Shown here: one piece after another, positions 54,281-62,512 of the stretch
Layout: each line of letters opens with the position of its first letter
Numbering within the stretch: position 1 is the first letter of the stretch
Position numbers and translations under genes: made by a program
The notes under the pieces: model-generated
The model's input: the letters and a program-made list of their open reading frames with translations, nothing else
The model's database searches: none
What the model was told of the DNA's origin: nothing
Assembly: GCF_023700005.1 (NCBI RefSeq)
Contig: NZ_JAMLJK010000001.1
Location: 1,079,366-1,143,365 of the forward strand
DNA length: 64,000 nt
Direction of reading: 5' to 3'
From: Larsenimonas rhizosphaerae
GTDB taxonomy: Bacteria > Pseudomonadota > Gammaproteobacteria > Pseudomonadales > Halomonadaceae

Positions 54281-55198
54281 ATGTCACTCGATCTCAGAGG
54301 TCTTACGCCTGCACCGGTCACTCCCTTCACCCGCGATGGTGAAATCGACTATGACGGCATCAAGAAGGTTGGCGCCTGGCTGGGCGGTATCGATGGTGTC
54401 AAGGGGCTGGTCGTGTTGGGCCATGCCGGTGAAGGCACCTTCCTCACGTCCGACGAGCAGACACGTGTCATCGAGGCTTATGTCGAGGCGGTCAAGGGGG
54501 AGGTACCGATCATCGCGGGCATCACTGGCGAAGGCGATCATGTGGCTTCCGAGGAGACCAGGCGAGCGGTCAAGGCGGGGGCCACGGCGGGGCTTGTCTA
54601 TCCCTCTCATGGGTGGCTGCGTTTCGGGTATCAGGACGGGGCACCGCAGGAGCGCTATCGACGCATCCATGAAGAGAGCGGCATGCCGCTGATCCTGTTC
54701 CAGTACCCGGACAACACCAAGGCAACCTACAACCTGCAGACCCAGCTCGATATTGCGGCCCAGCCGGGGGTCTTCGCGATGAAGAACGGCGTGCGCAACA
54801 TGAAGCGCTGGGACACGGAAATTCCGGTGATCCGTGAGCAGAACCCCGATCTGCAGATCCTGACCTGCCACGATGAGTACCTGCTTCACACCATGTTCGA
54901 TGTCGATGGGGCGCTGGTCGGCTACGGCGGTATCGCTCCCGAGCCGCTGATCGAGCTGATCAAGGCCGGTAAGGCGAAGGATTATGCCAGAGCGCGTGAG
55001 CTTCACGATCGCCTGATGCCGGTGACCAAAAGCGTCTATCACCGTGGTTCGCACATGGAAGGCACGGTGGCGCTGAAGTGGGCGCTGGTGGCACGCGGTG
55101 TGCTTGAGCACGCGACGGTGCGGACACCGCTGCGCCCGCTCGCCGAAGGAGCCGACAGGCAGATCGCTGATGCCATGCGTCAAGCGGGACTCGTTTAA
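54281..55198 (+). CDS. DapA/NAL-family lyase (dehydratase or aldolase of a 2-keto-acid)
   Basis: 305 residues of the dihydrodipicolinate synthase / N-acetylneuraminate lyase superfamily. The Schiff-base lysine is K168 (FAMKNGVRN), the tyrosine Y142 (LILFQYPDNT), and the pyruvate-binding loop HAGEGTFLTS. It is not biosynthetic DapA by context: a LacI regulator, transporter and porin surround it. Relatives act on 2-keto-3-deoxy sugar acids or 5-keto-4-deoxyglucarate. The exact substrate cannot be assigned. Confidence 0.85.
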   Translation: MSLDLRGLTPAPVTPFTRDGEIDYDGIKKVGAWLGGIDGVKGLVVLGHAGEGTFLTSDEQTRVIEAYVEAVKGEVPIIAGITGEGDHVASEETRRAVKAGATAGLVYPSHGWLRFGYQDGAPQERYRRIHEESGMPLILFQYPDNTKATYNLQTQLDIAAQPGVFAMKNGVRNMKRWDTEIPVIREQNPDLQILTCHDEYLLHTMFDVDGALVGYGGIAPEPLIELIKAGKAKDYARARELHDRLMPVTKSVYHRGSHMEGTVALKWALVARGVLEHATVRTPLRPLAEGADRQIADAMRQAGLV

Positions 55199-55207
55199 TC
55201 GTCTCTG

Positions 55208-55230
55208 GCCGGCCTCGCTTCGAGGCCGGC
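55208..55230 (+). other. Hairpin between lyase and transporter genes
   Basis: A 10-bp perfect stem (GCCGGCCTCG / CGAGGCCGGC) with loop CTT, ten bases after the lyase stop and without T-run. A likely mRNA-processing or stability element inside the operon. Confidence 0.6.
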
Positions 55231-55316
55231 TGCCTCGGTGATGCCGTCAAATATCACCGTCTCGCCAGATTCATCCATTCCATCATTCCTACAACAAGAG
55301 CTATCAGGAGCGTGTG

Positions 55317-56585
55317 ATGAACTCTCATACCGAGCGGGACCGCGACTCGCTGTCCTCATCGACCTCGGGCCGGCCCGGGTTGTCTCTATCCTTGCCGCAA
55401 ATGCTGGCCCTCATGGGACCGGCTTTCGTGGCAGGTGCCTGGCGATTTGGCCCCGGCGCGCTGACATCTGCCGTCCAGGCCGGTAGCCAATATGGCTATG
55501 TACTGCTCTGGGTTATTCTCGTCTCGGCGATTCTCATGTTCGTCTTCAATGACATGGCGGTCCGTCTGGGGCTGGCATCGGGCGACTCGGTCGTCGCAGT
55601 GACCAAGCAAAAGCTTGGACGTCCGGTCGGCGTGATGGCGGGGTTCGGTGTCTTTGCGATCACCTTGATGTTTGCCGTCGGCAACGCGGTCGGGTCGGGC
55701 CTTGCACTAAGTCTGCTGCTGGGTGGTTCGGTCGTCGGCTGGACACTGGCTTGTACTGTCGCTGTTGGGCTTCTTATTGCCATGCGCAATACCTATAAGG
55801 CAATGGAGCGGTTGCTGGTGGCACTGATCGGGCTGATGTCGGTCGGTTTCCTGGCATCGACGATCTTGAGCGACCCTGACTGGGCAGCAGCGGCCAAGGG
55901 GCTGATACCGCAGATGCCCGCTGAGGCTGGCGTGCTGTTGATTGCTCTCATTGGAACGAATTTCTCGATAAATTCGGCGTTCTATACAGGTTATGCCATT
56001 CACGAGCGGCAATTAAAGCGCGAGCAATATCGTGCCATTACGTTGATGGATACCTTGCCGGGCAATATGGCGACAGCTTTCATGGCCATGCTGATCATTA
56101 TCGTGGCGTCGGCCGTGCTCAACTCCACTGGTACCGTGGTAACCACGTTTCCACAGTTGGCAAGCGTGCTTGAGCCGCTCGCGGGACGGCTGGGTTCCAT
56201 CCTGTTCGGCCTGGGTTTTTTTGCGGCGGCTTTCTCGTCGATGGCGGCCAACGCGTCGGCCGGTGGAACACTGCTGGCGGATGCCCTGGGCTGGGACAGT
56301 AGCCTTTCGACCTGGCGCGTCAAACTCCTGGTCTACGGTGTTCTGGCCTGGGGCGCGGTGGTGACCGTGATCTCCGAGGGATCGCCCATCGAGTTGATCA
56401 TCGTGGCCCAGGCGTTGACCGTTCTGGTCGCGCCCTTCCTCGGCATCATCCTTTTCCTGTTGACGCAACGTCGTGACGTGATGGGAGACCTCAAGAACGG
56501 CCCATGGCAGACCGGGTTTGCGATTCTGGGACTGATTGCCATCTTCGCCATCTCATTCCGGCTGATTTTCAGGCTTCTGGGCTGA
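55317..56585 (+). CDS. Nramp-related transporter lacking the metal-binding residues
   Basis: 422 residues and about 11 helices in the Nramp (MntH) fold. ATG at 55317 with AGGAG upstream; a GTG one codon earlier is in frame. In metal-transporting members helix 1 carries DPGN; here the same place reads GPGA (residues 45-48). Helix 6 normally has the Met-Pro-His motif; here it reads TNFSINSAFY (214-223). Without the Asp, Asn and Met ligands, Mn2+/Fe2+ transport is unlikely despite the usual database name. The neighbourhood suggests an organic acid substrate. Confidence 0.82.
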   Translation: MNSHTERDRDSLSSSTSGRPGLSLSLPQMLALMGPAFVAGAWRFGPGALTSAVQAGSQYGYVLLWVILVSAILMFVFNDMAVRLGLASGDSVVAVTKQKLGRPVGVMAGFGVFAITLMFAVGNAVGSGLALSLLLGGSVVGWTLACTVAVGLLIAMRNTYKAMERLLVALIGLMSVGFLASTILSDPDWAAAAKGLIPQMPAEAGVLLIALIGTNFSINSAFYTGYAIHERQLKREQYRAITLMDTLPGNMATAFMAMLIIIVASAVLNSTGTVVTTFPQLASVLEPLAGRLGSILFGLGFFAAAFSSMAANASAGGTLLADALGWDSSLSTWRVKLLVYGVLAWGAVVTVISEGSPIELIIVAQALTVLVAPFLGIILFLLTQRRDVMGDLKNGPWQTGFAILGLIAIFAISFRLIFRLLG

Positions 56586-56652
56586 GCCGAACGGCGATTC
56601 CAACTTCCAATTCCTCACTTTCCAATTCTAATAACAGTTATGGAGTTCCGAG

Positions 56653-57864
56653 ATGCAACCACGCATTTCACGCCACCGCTCGCCCCTCATTCTGGGTGCC
56701 CTCATGCTGTCATCAAGCGTGCCGGCGCTCGCTATCGACTTCGATGTGCAGAACACCAAGGTGTCGGTCTACGGATATGCCAAGCTCGATATCATGTATG
56801 ACATTGGCAATGTGAAGTCTGGCAACAGCGATGGGCTGGGCGACAGCGTCAATTTCGGCAAGATCGCGGTGGATGGCCAGCCGAGCACGGATGGACATTC
56901 GAACCTGAGCGCGGGTGAATCCAGGATCGGTGTCCGCACCACTACGCCCACCGCAAAAGGGGATCTGGTCACCAATATCGAAGGGGATTTCTTTTTCGGT
57001 GATTTCCGTTTGCGTCAGGCCTACGGTGCCTGGAATGGGCTCCTGGCCGGCCAGACCTGGAGTAATTTTCATACGTTCATCAGCACGACGCCAACATTGG
57101 ACTTTACCGGGCCCGCCGGGCGCGATGCATTTCTACGCCAGGCCCAGCTGCGTTACTCGTTCGGGAACTTCCATATAGCGTTGGAGGACCCCGGTGGCGT
57201 CATGTCGGGGGACTCCTTCGATGGAGGGTATAGCGCCTCCAATGGTGCGAAATCCATTGCCGGTACCGACGTCGACCGCAAGGATGGCCTACCTGACCTC
57301 ACTCTGCGTTATGAGTCCAGCGCCGGTCCGGCGAAATGGTCCATGGCGGCCCTGCTACGCGAAGTGGCCTTCGATTCCGGAGGGGAGGAGGACTCTACGC
57401 TGGGTTGGGGGCTCTTCGTGGCGGGAAGCTACGCCATCACACCATCTACCACGATCCGTGGTCAGCTGACGGGCGGCAAGGGCATCGGTGCGTATATGAA
57501 GGTCAACCCTGCTCCGGCGGCCTACCGGGTAGGCAATCACCTTGAAACAATTACTGCCTGGGGAGGCTCGCTCGGCATCAGTCAGGACGTCGGGCCCGGC
57601 ACCTTCAGCGTCTCCTATTCCCGTGTCGAAGCGGACTGGGACAAGGCAAGGCGCGATGGCGTGTCGTTGGTCGATACCGATAATGCCGGTGGATTCGTCG
57701 ATGCCTACGATAAGGTGCATGAGCTGATCCACGTCAATTACCTTTGGAGCCCTATCGAGCGTGTTACCTACGGGATCGAGCTGGCGCATGCCATGCGTGA
57801 AACCGTGGACCAACGCGATGGACGTGTCGATCGAATTCAGGGAAGTGTCATTTATGAATTTTGA
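56653..57864 (+). CDS. DcaP-type outer-membrane porin
   Basis: 403 residues with signal peptide LGALMLSSSVPALA, then KVSVYGYAKLDIMYDIG, RIGVRTTT, GQTWSNFHTF and FLRQAQLRYSFGN, typical of DcaP-like trimeric porins, and a C-terminal Phe (GSVIYEF). DcaP porins take up dicarboxylates and other negatively charged solutes. Last gene of the LacI-controlled unit, followed by a terminator. Confidence 0.85.
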   Translation: MQPRISRHRSPLILGALMLSSSVPALAIDFDVQNTKVSVYGYAKLDIMYDIGNVKSGNSDGLGDSVNFGKIAVDGQPSTDGHSNLSAGESRIGVRTTTPTAKGDLVTNIEGDFFFGDFRLRQAYGAWNGLLAGQTWSNFHTFISTTPTLDFTGPAGRDAFLRQAQLRYSFGNFHIALEDPGGVMSGDSFDGGYSASNGAKSIAGTDVDRKDGLPDLTLRYESSAGPAKWSMAALLREVAFDSGGEEDSTLGWGLFVAGSYAITPSTTIRGQLTGGKGIGAYMKVNPAPAAYRVGNHLETITAWGGSLGISQDVGPGTFSVSYSRVEADWDKARRDGVSLVDTDNAGGFVDAYDKVHELIHVNYLWSPIERVTYGIELAHAMRETVDQRDGRVDRIQGSVIYEF

Positions 57865-57907
57865 TCACGCCTCATAAATCAACGTCTCTTTCTGACATCT
57901 CTCGATC

Positions 57908-57950
57908 ACGGTGGACCCGGCTGACCCGGCTGGGCTCACCGTCGTTTTTT
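57908..57950 (+). terminator. Intrinsic terminator of the porin operon
   Basis: Imperfect long hairpin built from CGGTG...CACCG outside and CCCGGC...GCTGGG inside, then TCG and six T. Confidence 0.75.
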
Positions 57951-58189
57951 ACCTCCGCTGTCCATGTTCTTCCTTCAAGACCGTGCTGATGTCTTGTCAT
58001 GGCCCTGTGTTGTGTCACCTGCAGCAGATTCGTCGGGCGACCTTAGACCTTTTCGTGCTCGAAAAATACGGTAAGTGGTGCTGGAATAGCCGAGCTGGGC
58101 GGCCATGAGCCAAACAGGGTGCTACAACAGTGACTGGGCTGTGCAGGCTGTGGGTAGTTCGATGCAACAATCATCCGAACGGATATTCC
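57951..58189. other. Intergenic region before the YcaD-like gene
   Basis: Roughly 240 bp with no gene, RNA or clear promoter that I can support. Confidence 0.4.
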
Positions 58190-59485
58190 ATGGTTAAAAT
58201 GTTGGCTCAGGTCTGGGCGCTGCTGCTTGGTATCGTGCTTATCATGCTGGGCAACGGCATGCACTTTACGCTGATCGGGTTGCGGGGTGGCATTGAGGGG
58301 TTTTCGTCGGCGGAGCTGGCCGTTGTTACCTCGGGATATTTCATGGGGTTTCTGTCGGGGGCCCGGTTCACGCCACTGCTGATTCGACGGGTAGGCCACG
58401 TCCGCGTATTCGCCGCGCTGGGCAGTTTCATGTCAGCAGGATTGATTTCATTTCCCCTTCTAACCGATCCCTGGGCCTGGACATTACTTCGCGTGCTGGT
58501 GGGGTTTTGCATGTCCGGTATTTACGTGGTGGCTGAAAGCTGGTTGAACGATGCATCAACCAACGATACCCGGGGCAAGGTGTTATCGGCTTACATGATT
58601 GCCCAGACGCTGGGCATCATCGGCGCACAGGGGCTGTTATCCCTGGGAGATGCGGCCACGTCCGTGCTGTTCATCGGGGCCTCTATTTTGGTGTCGATTT
58701 CCTTTGCCCCCATTCTTCTGTCGGTGTCACCGGTGCCGGCTGTCAATGTTGCGCCGCCCATGCCACTGAAAAGGCTGCTGGCGGGATCGCCCCTCGGAAC
58801 GGTGGGCATCTTTCTTCTGGGCAGCATTTATGCCACCCAGGCGGGGATGGGGGCCGTGTTTGGCTCTCAGATCGGCCTGACGGCAGCGCAGATTGCGCTG
58901 TTTGTGGCGATGCTCTTTGCCGGAGCGCTGGTGCTTCAGTACCCCATCGGCTGGCTGTCCGATCGAATGGACCGGCGCAGGTTGATCTTTGGTGCTTCCG
59001 GGGTGGGAACCGTATCCTGCGTGCTGGCATGGCTCGTCGGTCATGACCTTTGGGCCTTGATGGCGGCGGCCTTCCTTGCCGGAGGTGTAACCACGCCACT
59101 TTATGCCCTGTTTCTGGCCTATACCAACGATGCGTTATCGCCCGAGGATATGCCGGCGGCGTCGGGTGGGCTGGTATTTACCTTTGGGCTGGGCGCCATT
59201 ATCGGCCCACTGGTCACTGGGTGGGCGATGGAAGGGTATGGACCCTTTGCCTTCTGGCCGGTGCTGGGGGCGACCTTCCTGGTCGTTACCCTTTATGCAC
59301 TGTACTGCATGACCCAGCGTGCGCCGGCATCTGCGCATGACCCGGAAAGCTACCTTGGGGTCGTGCCCACGGCGTCTCCCGTGGCGGTAGAAGCTGCTGG
59401 CCTCTGGGCTGTTGAACATGCCGAAGCGGAACATGCCGAGGCAGCGTACGCACAGCAGGCCGGCTCCGATGACATCAAGCCGTAG
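58190..59485 (+). CDS. YcaD-like MFS transporter
   Basis: 431 residues from the ATG at 58190; an earlier in-frame ATG at 58130 is outside the conserved region. Twelve helices with the YcaD-type sequences GYFMGFLSGARFTPLLIRRVGHVR, VAESWLNDASTNDTRGKVLSAYMIAQTLG and YPIGWLSDRMDRRR. The C-terminal 50 residues form a polar tail with repeated EHAEAEHAEAAYA. Function of the family is unknown. Confidence 0.83.
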   Translation: MVKMLAQVWALLLGIVLIMLGNGMHFTLIGLRGGIEGFSSAELAVVTSGYFMGFLSGARFTPLLIRRVGHVRVFAALGSFMSAGLISFPLLTDPWAWTLLRVLVGFCMSGIYVVAESWLNDASTNDTRGKVLSAYMIAQTLGIIGAQGLLSLGDAATSVLFIGASILVSISFAPILLSVSPVPAVNVAPPMPLKRLLAGSPLGTVGIFLLGSIYATQAGMGAVFGSQIGLTAAQIALFVAMLFAGALVLQYPIGWLSDRMDRRRLIFGASGVGTVSCVLAWLVGHDLWALMAAAFLAGGVTTPLYALFLAYTNDALSPEDMPAASGGLVFTFGLGAIIGPLVTGWAMEGYGPFAFWPVLGATFLVVTLYALYCMTQRAPASAHDPESYLGVVPTASPVAVEAAGLWAVEHAEAEHAEAAYAQQAGSDDIKP

Positions 59486-59585
59486 TTATCGGTATATGAC
59501 CTGGGAGTGTCTGAGCGGGTAGTAGCGTGACGCCTGTTATCACGTGGCGGTAATCCATATGCCACATCTGCCATGGAGAGTAGGT

Positions 59586-59894
59586 GTGCATTTGTTCAGG
59601 GTTCAGGAGTTTTCCTCCGACTCCGCTTCTTCCAGACCGCTGCCCATTACACCGGACGCGCCGCCCCCCGATATACCTGACCCACCCCCGCCGGAGGTGG
59701 ATCCAGGGCGGCCACCCGAGCATGAGCCGATAGCTCCACCTGAGGTGCCGCCCGATACGGTGCCGCGTCCTCGGCCTGGCATATCCCCGGAGATCGAGCC
59801 GGACCAGCCACCTGAAGTTCAACCGGATGCGCCGGCCGAAATACCACCGGGCGCGCCTGCTGAGGTGCCTGATAATATACCGCCCGGGCGTTGA
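59586..59894 (+). CDS. Proline-rich small protein
   Basis: The most likely start is GTG at 59586, after GGAGAG; GTG at 59544 and ATG at 59559 are in frame too. About 102 residues, of which the last 75 consist of irregular Pro/Glu/Asp/Ala units (PDAPPPDIPDPPPPEVDP, APAEIPPGAPAEVPDN). No membrane segment or signal peptide. The composition predicts an extended, disordered chain. Similar short PPE-P repeats occur in Pseudomonas and Halomonas genomes without known function. Confidence 0.6.
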   Translation: MHLFRVQEFSSDSASSRPLPITPDAPPPDIPDPPPPEVDPGRPPEHEPIAPPEVPPDTVPRPRPGISPEIEPDQPPEVQPDAPAEIPPGAPAEVPDNIPPGR

Positions 59895-59905
59895 TGATGC
59901 ATGGC

Positions 59906-60421
59906 TCAGCCCAGCGCCGCCGGGTTTAACAGCCATACGGCTGCATTGAGCGCTGTTGCCAGGGTAACCCATGCCAGGTAGGGCAGTAACAGCAGGCTGG
60001 CCGGTTTATCGATACGCCAGAATGTTATCAGCGTGGCTAGAATCAATGCCCAGAGAAGACTGACATCTACCAGGGCCCACAGCCCCTTGAACCAGGCAAA
60101 AAACAGCCAGCTCCACAGGCCGTTGACGGCCAGCTGAAGCAGATAAAGACTCAAGGGGCGCTTTTGTACCGAGAATCCTCCCTTGCGCCATACACGCCAG
60201 GCAGCAATGGCCATCAGGGTATAGAGCGTTGTCCACATGGGGCCGAACAGCCAGCCGGGGGGAGCCCAGGCTGGTTGCTGCAGTGTGGTGTATACGTCAC
60301 GAGCATCAATCGATGCCCAGGCGCCAAGGCTGATGACCAGCACACTGAGTGCCAGCCATCCGATCAGGCCGACAACCTGTCGTGTGCGTGTAAAGGTACT
60401 GCGGGAGGAGGAAGAGGTCAT
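59906..60421 (-). CDS. tspO: TspO/MBR family protein
   Basis: 171 residues from the ATG at 60421 (AAGAGA upstream). Five helices. The tetrapyrrole/sterol-binding signature is present: LQQPAWAPPGWLFGPMWTTLY, VNGLWSWLFFAWF and LPYLAWVTLATALNAAVW. TspO proteins bind porphyrins and modulate stress or pigment responses at the membrane. Convergent with the proline-rich gene. Confidence 0.93.
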   Translation of the reverse strand: MTSSSSRSTFTRTRQVVGLIGWLALSVLVISLGAWASIDARDVYTTLQQPAWAPPGWLFGPMWTTLYTLMAIAAWRVWRKGGFSVQKRPLSLYLLQLAVNGLWSWLFFAWFKGLWALVDVSLLWALILATLITFWRIDKPASLLLLPYLAWVTLATALNAAVWLLNPAALG

Positions 60422-60463
60422 GAAGGCTTCTCTTGAAAGGTCCATGGTGATGACTTGTCTCAA

Positions 60464-60670
60464 GCCATTCTAGCCGATAGGGCTTTTATTCCAGCGAATC
60501 TGGAAATATTGAAATCGATATGATGCCTACGTGAGAGGGGATGGCGATGACTGCGGTGGGTAGAGCCGTTCAATAGCCAACAGTGCACCGAGTATTCATG
60601 AAGAATACTGAAGGGATATACCCCGGCTTCTGTTTCGCCTGCTTGCGGGGTTTACATGTCAGGGACATGA
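60464..60670. other. Intergenic region between tspO and the YjfB-like gene
   Basis: About 210 bp; an imperfect stem ACCCCG / CGGGGT lies at 60619-60651 area. No gene seen. Confidence 0.35.
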
Positions 60671-60695
60671 AAATGCCACCCCTGAAGGTGGCATT
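60671..60695 (-). terminator. Intrinsic terminator of the YjfB-like gene
   Basis: A 9-bp perfect stem (AATGCCACC / GGTGGCATT) with loop CCTGAA, ending in T-rich sequence on the minus strand, 18 bp after the stop. Confidence 0.8.
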
Positions 60696-60712
60696 CTGTA
60701 ACGTCATTACGC

Positions 60713-60916
60713 TCAGGCGTAGGTATTGATCTGTGTGCCAAGGCTGCCGGAGGTGGCCAGTTCTGCAGTCGGTTTAACCGAATCCATCAACTGATTGACG
60801 CTGGCGGCCTGTGTATCCAGCACTTCATTTAACAGACCTGCCTGTGCTTCCTGCATGGCATTGGCCTGTTGAAGAGCGGACGACATGCTGACCATGGCAT
60901 TTATGGATGCATCCAT
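60713..60916 (-). CDS. YjfB-family small protein (putative motility)
   Basis: 67 residues: MDASINAMVSMSSALQQANA, a helical Gln/Ala-rich stretch and an end GSLGTQINTYA. This matches the YjfB family pattern (short helical protein with an N-terminal MD and a conserved LG-x-x-I-N end), annotated as putative motility proteins. TTAACA... and an AGGTAA ribosome-site-like sequence precede the ATG. No flagellar gene is nearby. Confidence 0.72.
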   Translation of the reverse strand: MDASINAMVSMSSALQQANAMQEAQAGLLNEVLDTQAASVNQLMDSVKPTAELATSGSLGTQINTYA

Positions 60917-61254
60917 GAATTTACCTCACTGCGTTAACACGTGAATTAAGGTACTTCACCTCTTCTATCGGCCGGTTTGAAGGCATCTTGGGCGTGGTTT
61001 CATGATATGAACACATCATTTTGGTGTTTTCTGCAGTCTTGCAGAAGTTTGCCAGGGGATCGTGGGTATTGATAAAGCCAGACAATGGTGCCGATTGTTG
61101 CTTTTTGTGAGAGCGGCTGTTGTAGGCGAGAGCGGATGCGATTAAAGTTGTGTTCAGGTTACAAAAAGAATCAATTCATTACTAATGAATGCTAAAGTTT
61201 CAGGCGGTGCCTCCGAGGGGCTGGTTCCTGCAGCAAACACCCGGGAGTACATAT
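60917..61254. other. Intergenic region upstream of the small membrane protein
   Basis: About 340 bp, AT-rich. It contains the divergent promoters of the two small-protein genes. The short palindrome CTGCAGTCTTGCAG at 61031-61044 is the only structure I see. Confidence 0.35.
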
Positions 61255-61479
61255 ATGAGCAGGATTTTTTTGTCCTTTACGATTTATGAAGCGCTGCTGA
61301 TCGTTCCTTTTCTGATGCTGACCATGTGGCTGCTTTTATGGTTATTCAGAGGGCCTCTCGATATGACGATGTCCAATGCAGAGCATGATGAAGAGCTGGA
61401 TACCTTTCAGCCTCGTCCCTGGATTCGATTGCCGCGCTTTCGTCGCGAAAAGGATGACAACAAGAACATGGGGCTCTGA
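61255..61479 (+). CDS. Small single-helix membrane protein
   Basis: 74 residues from the ATG at 61255 with CGGGAG upstream; an in-frame start at 61189 is less likely. One long hydrophobic helix (EALLIVPFLMLTMWLLLWLF) is followed by an acidic then basic cytoplasmic tail (EHDEELDTFQPRPWIRLPRFRREKDD). No family recognised. The good ribosome site, membrane helix and charged tail make it a plausible gene. Confidence 0.6.
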   Translation: MSRIFLSFTIYEALLIVPFLMLTMWLLLWLFRGPLDMTMSNAEHDEELDTFQPRPWIRLPRFRREKDDNKNMGL

Positions 61480-61530
61480 TGCCTGCGTGATTCAATCCGC
61501 AAGTGCGACTACTTGGCACGTGCTTATACG

Positions 61531-61575
61531 GCAGAAACAGGAAGCCCGGCTATATGCCGGGCTTCCTGTTTCTGC
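61531..61575 (+). terminator. Long perfect hairpin after the small membrane protein gene
   Basis: A 20-bp stem without mismatch (61531-61550 with 61556-61575, core GGAAGCCCGGC) and a 5-base loop TATAT. It begins 52 bp after the stop. No T-run follows on either strand, so it may be a terminator, a stability element or a small structured RNA. Confidence 0.7.
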
Positions 61576-62512
61576 GTTGAAGGTCAGGGAAGGTCGTCAG
61601 GAGATATGCCAAGTGAATTGCACAGGGCTTTTTCAACAGCATGCTTGAACCGTGTCACAAGAAGATAAAGATGGCTCATCCGTTCGCCCCTGATGGCAAT
61701 AGCGTTTCTTGACTCACCTTTATTGCTGATGAGTGCAATTGATTAGTAGGGCTATTGTCTAATACCTGGGCGGGTTTCTAAACGATAATAACGCGGAATT
61801 AATTGCTTTTATTAGTTTTTTTGTATTAGTTCCTGAGGTCCATGTGGGAGTACGTTACATCGCCAAAATAAAGTTTGTACTGCGGGCTCTGTCGGGAAGC
61901 AGATAGGGCACGAGTAAAAAAACCGCCGGCCATTTTACCGGTCGCGACGGTTTTTGATAAAACCGGTCCATCCTGCGGCAGATCAGGCATCCTCCCTGTT
62001 TCTTCTGGTGTTATGCCTTCCTGGCGGGTCCCCGCCCCGCCTGCCTTTATTGAGCCGGCAACTTCAATGTGGCACATGCTGGATATTTGAAAAGTGATAA
62101 GGCGGGTTCTGCGAATGTAAGCTGCGCTGGGACACTTGGGGCCCCTGATCCCTTTGGATGATGAGGAAAATCTCATCTATACGAGTGCCAGAGCGTGAAT
62201 GTTGCCAAAAGTTACAAAAAAGTGCCTGAAAAGCAGAATGAGATTTTGACGGTAGGGGGCGTGGGAACTATATCCACTATATAAGATTCTGTTTAAAACG
62301 ATGCAGAGTCCTTTCCCTGAAGCAGGTAATCAGGTGTCGGTGGTGCAGGATGCACGCCGAGCAGGGACGTTTTGTGTCATGGCAAGGATGCCGGAGCACG
62401 CAATGAACGTCTAAAGCTGACATGCCGTCAAGGCAACGTATGTGTCCGCCTCCCTCCGTGGCCTGACTCGGCATGATATGCGGTACCATCGCCCTTAACG
62501 CGAGGTAAGCTC
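61576..62512. other. Long non-coding stretch upstream of glgA
   Basis: About 940 bp with no gene I can support. It holds an A/T-flanked hairpin at about 61915-61957 (AAAAACCG / CGGTTTTT outside, CCGG / CCGG inside) that looks like a bidirectional terminator and may mark the end of an unseen small RNA. A short stem GATGAG / CTCATC is at about 62159-62176. Frames at 61826-62176 and 62277-62489 (both minus) resemble nothing and the first reads through the hairpin. The glgA promoter must be at the right end. Confidence 0.5.

Noticed and set aside
61826-62176. 116-codon minus-strand frame upstream of glgA
   Set aside because: It reads straight through a terminator-like hairpin and has no family pattern or good ribosome site.
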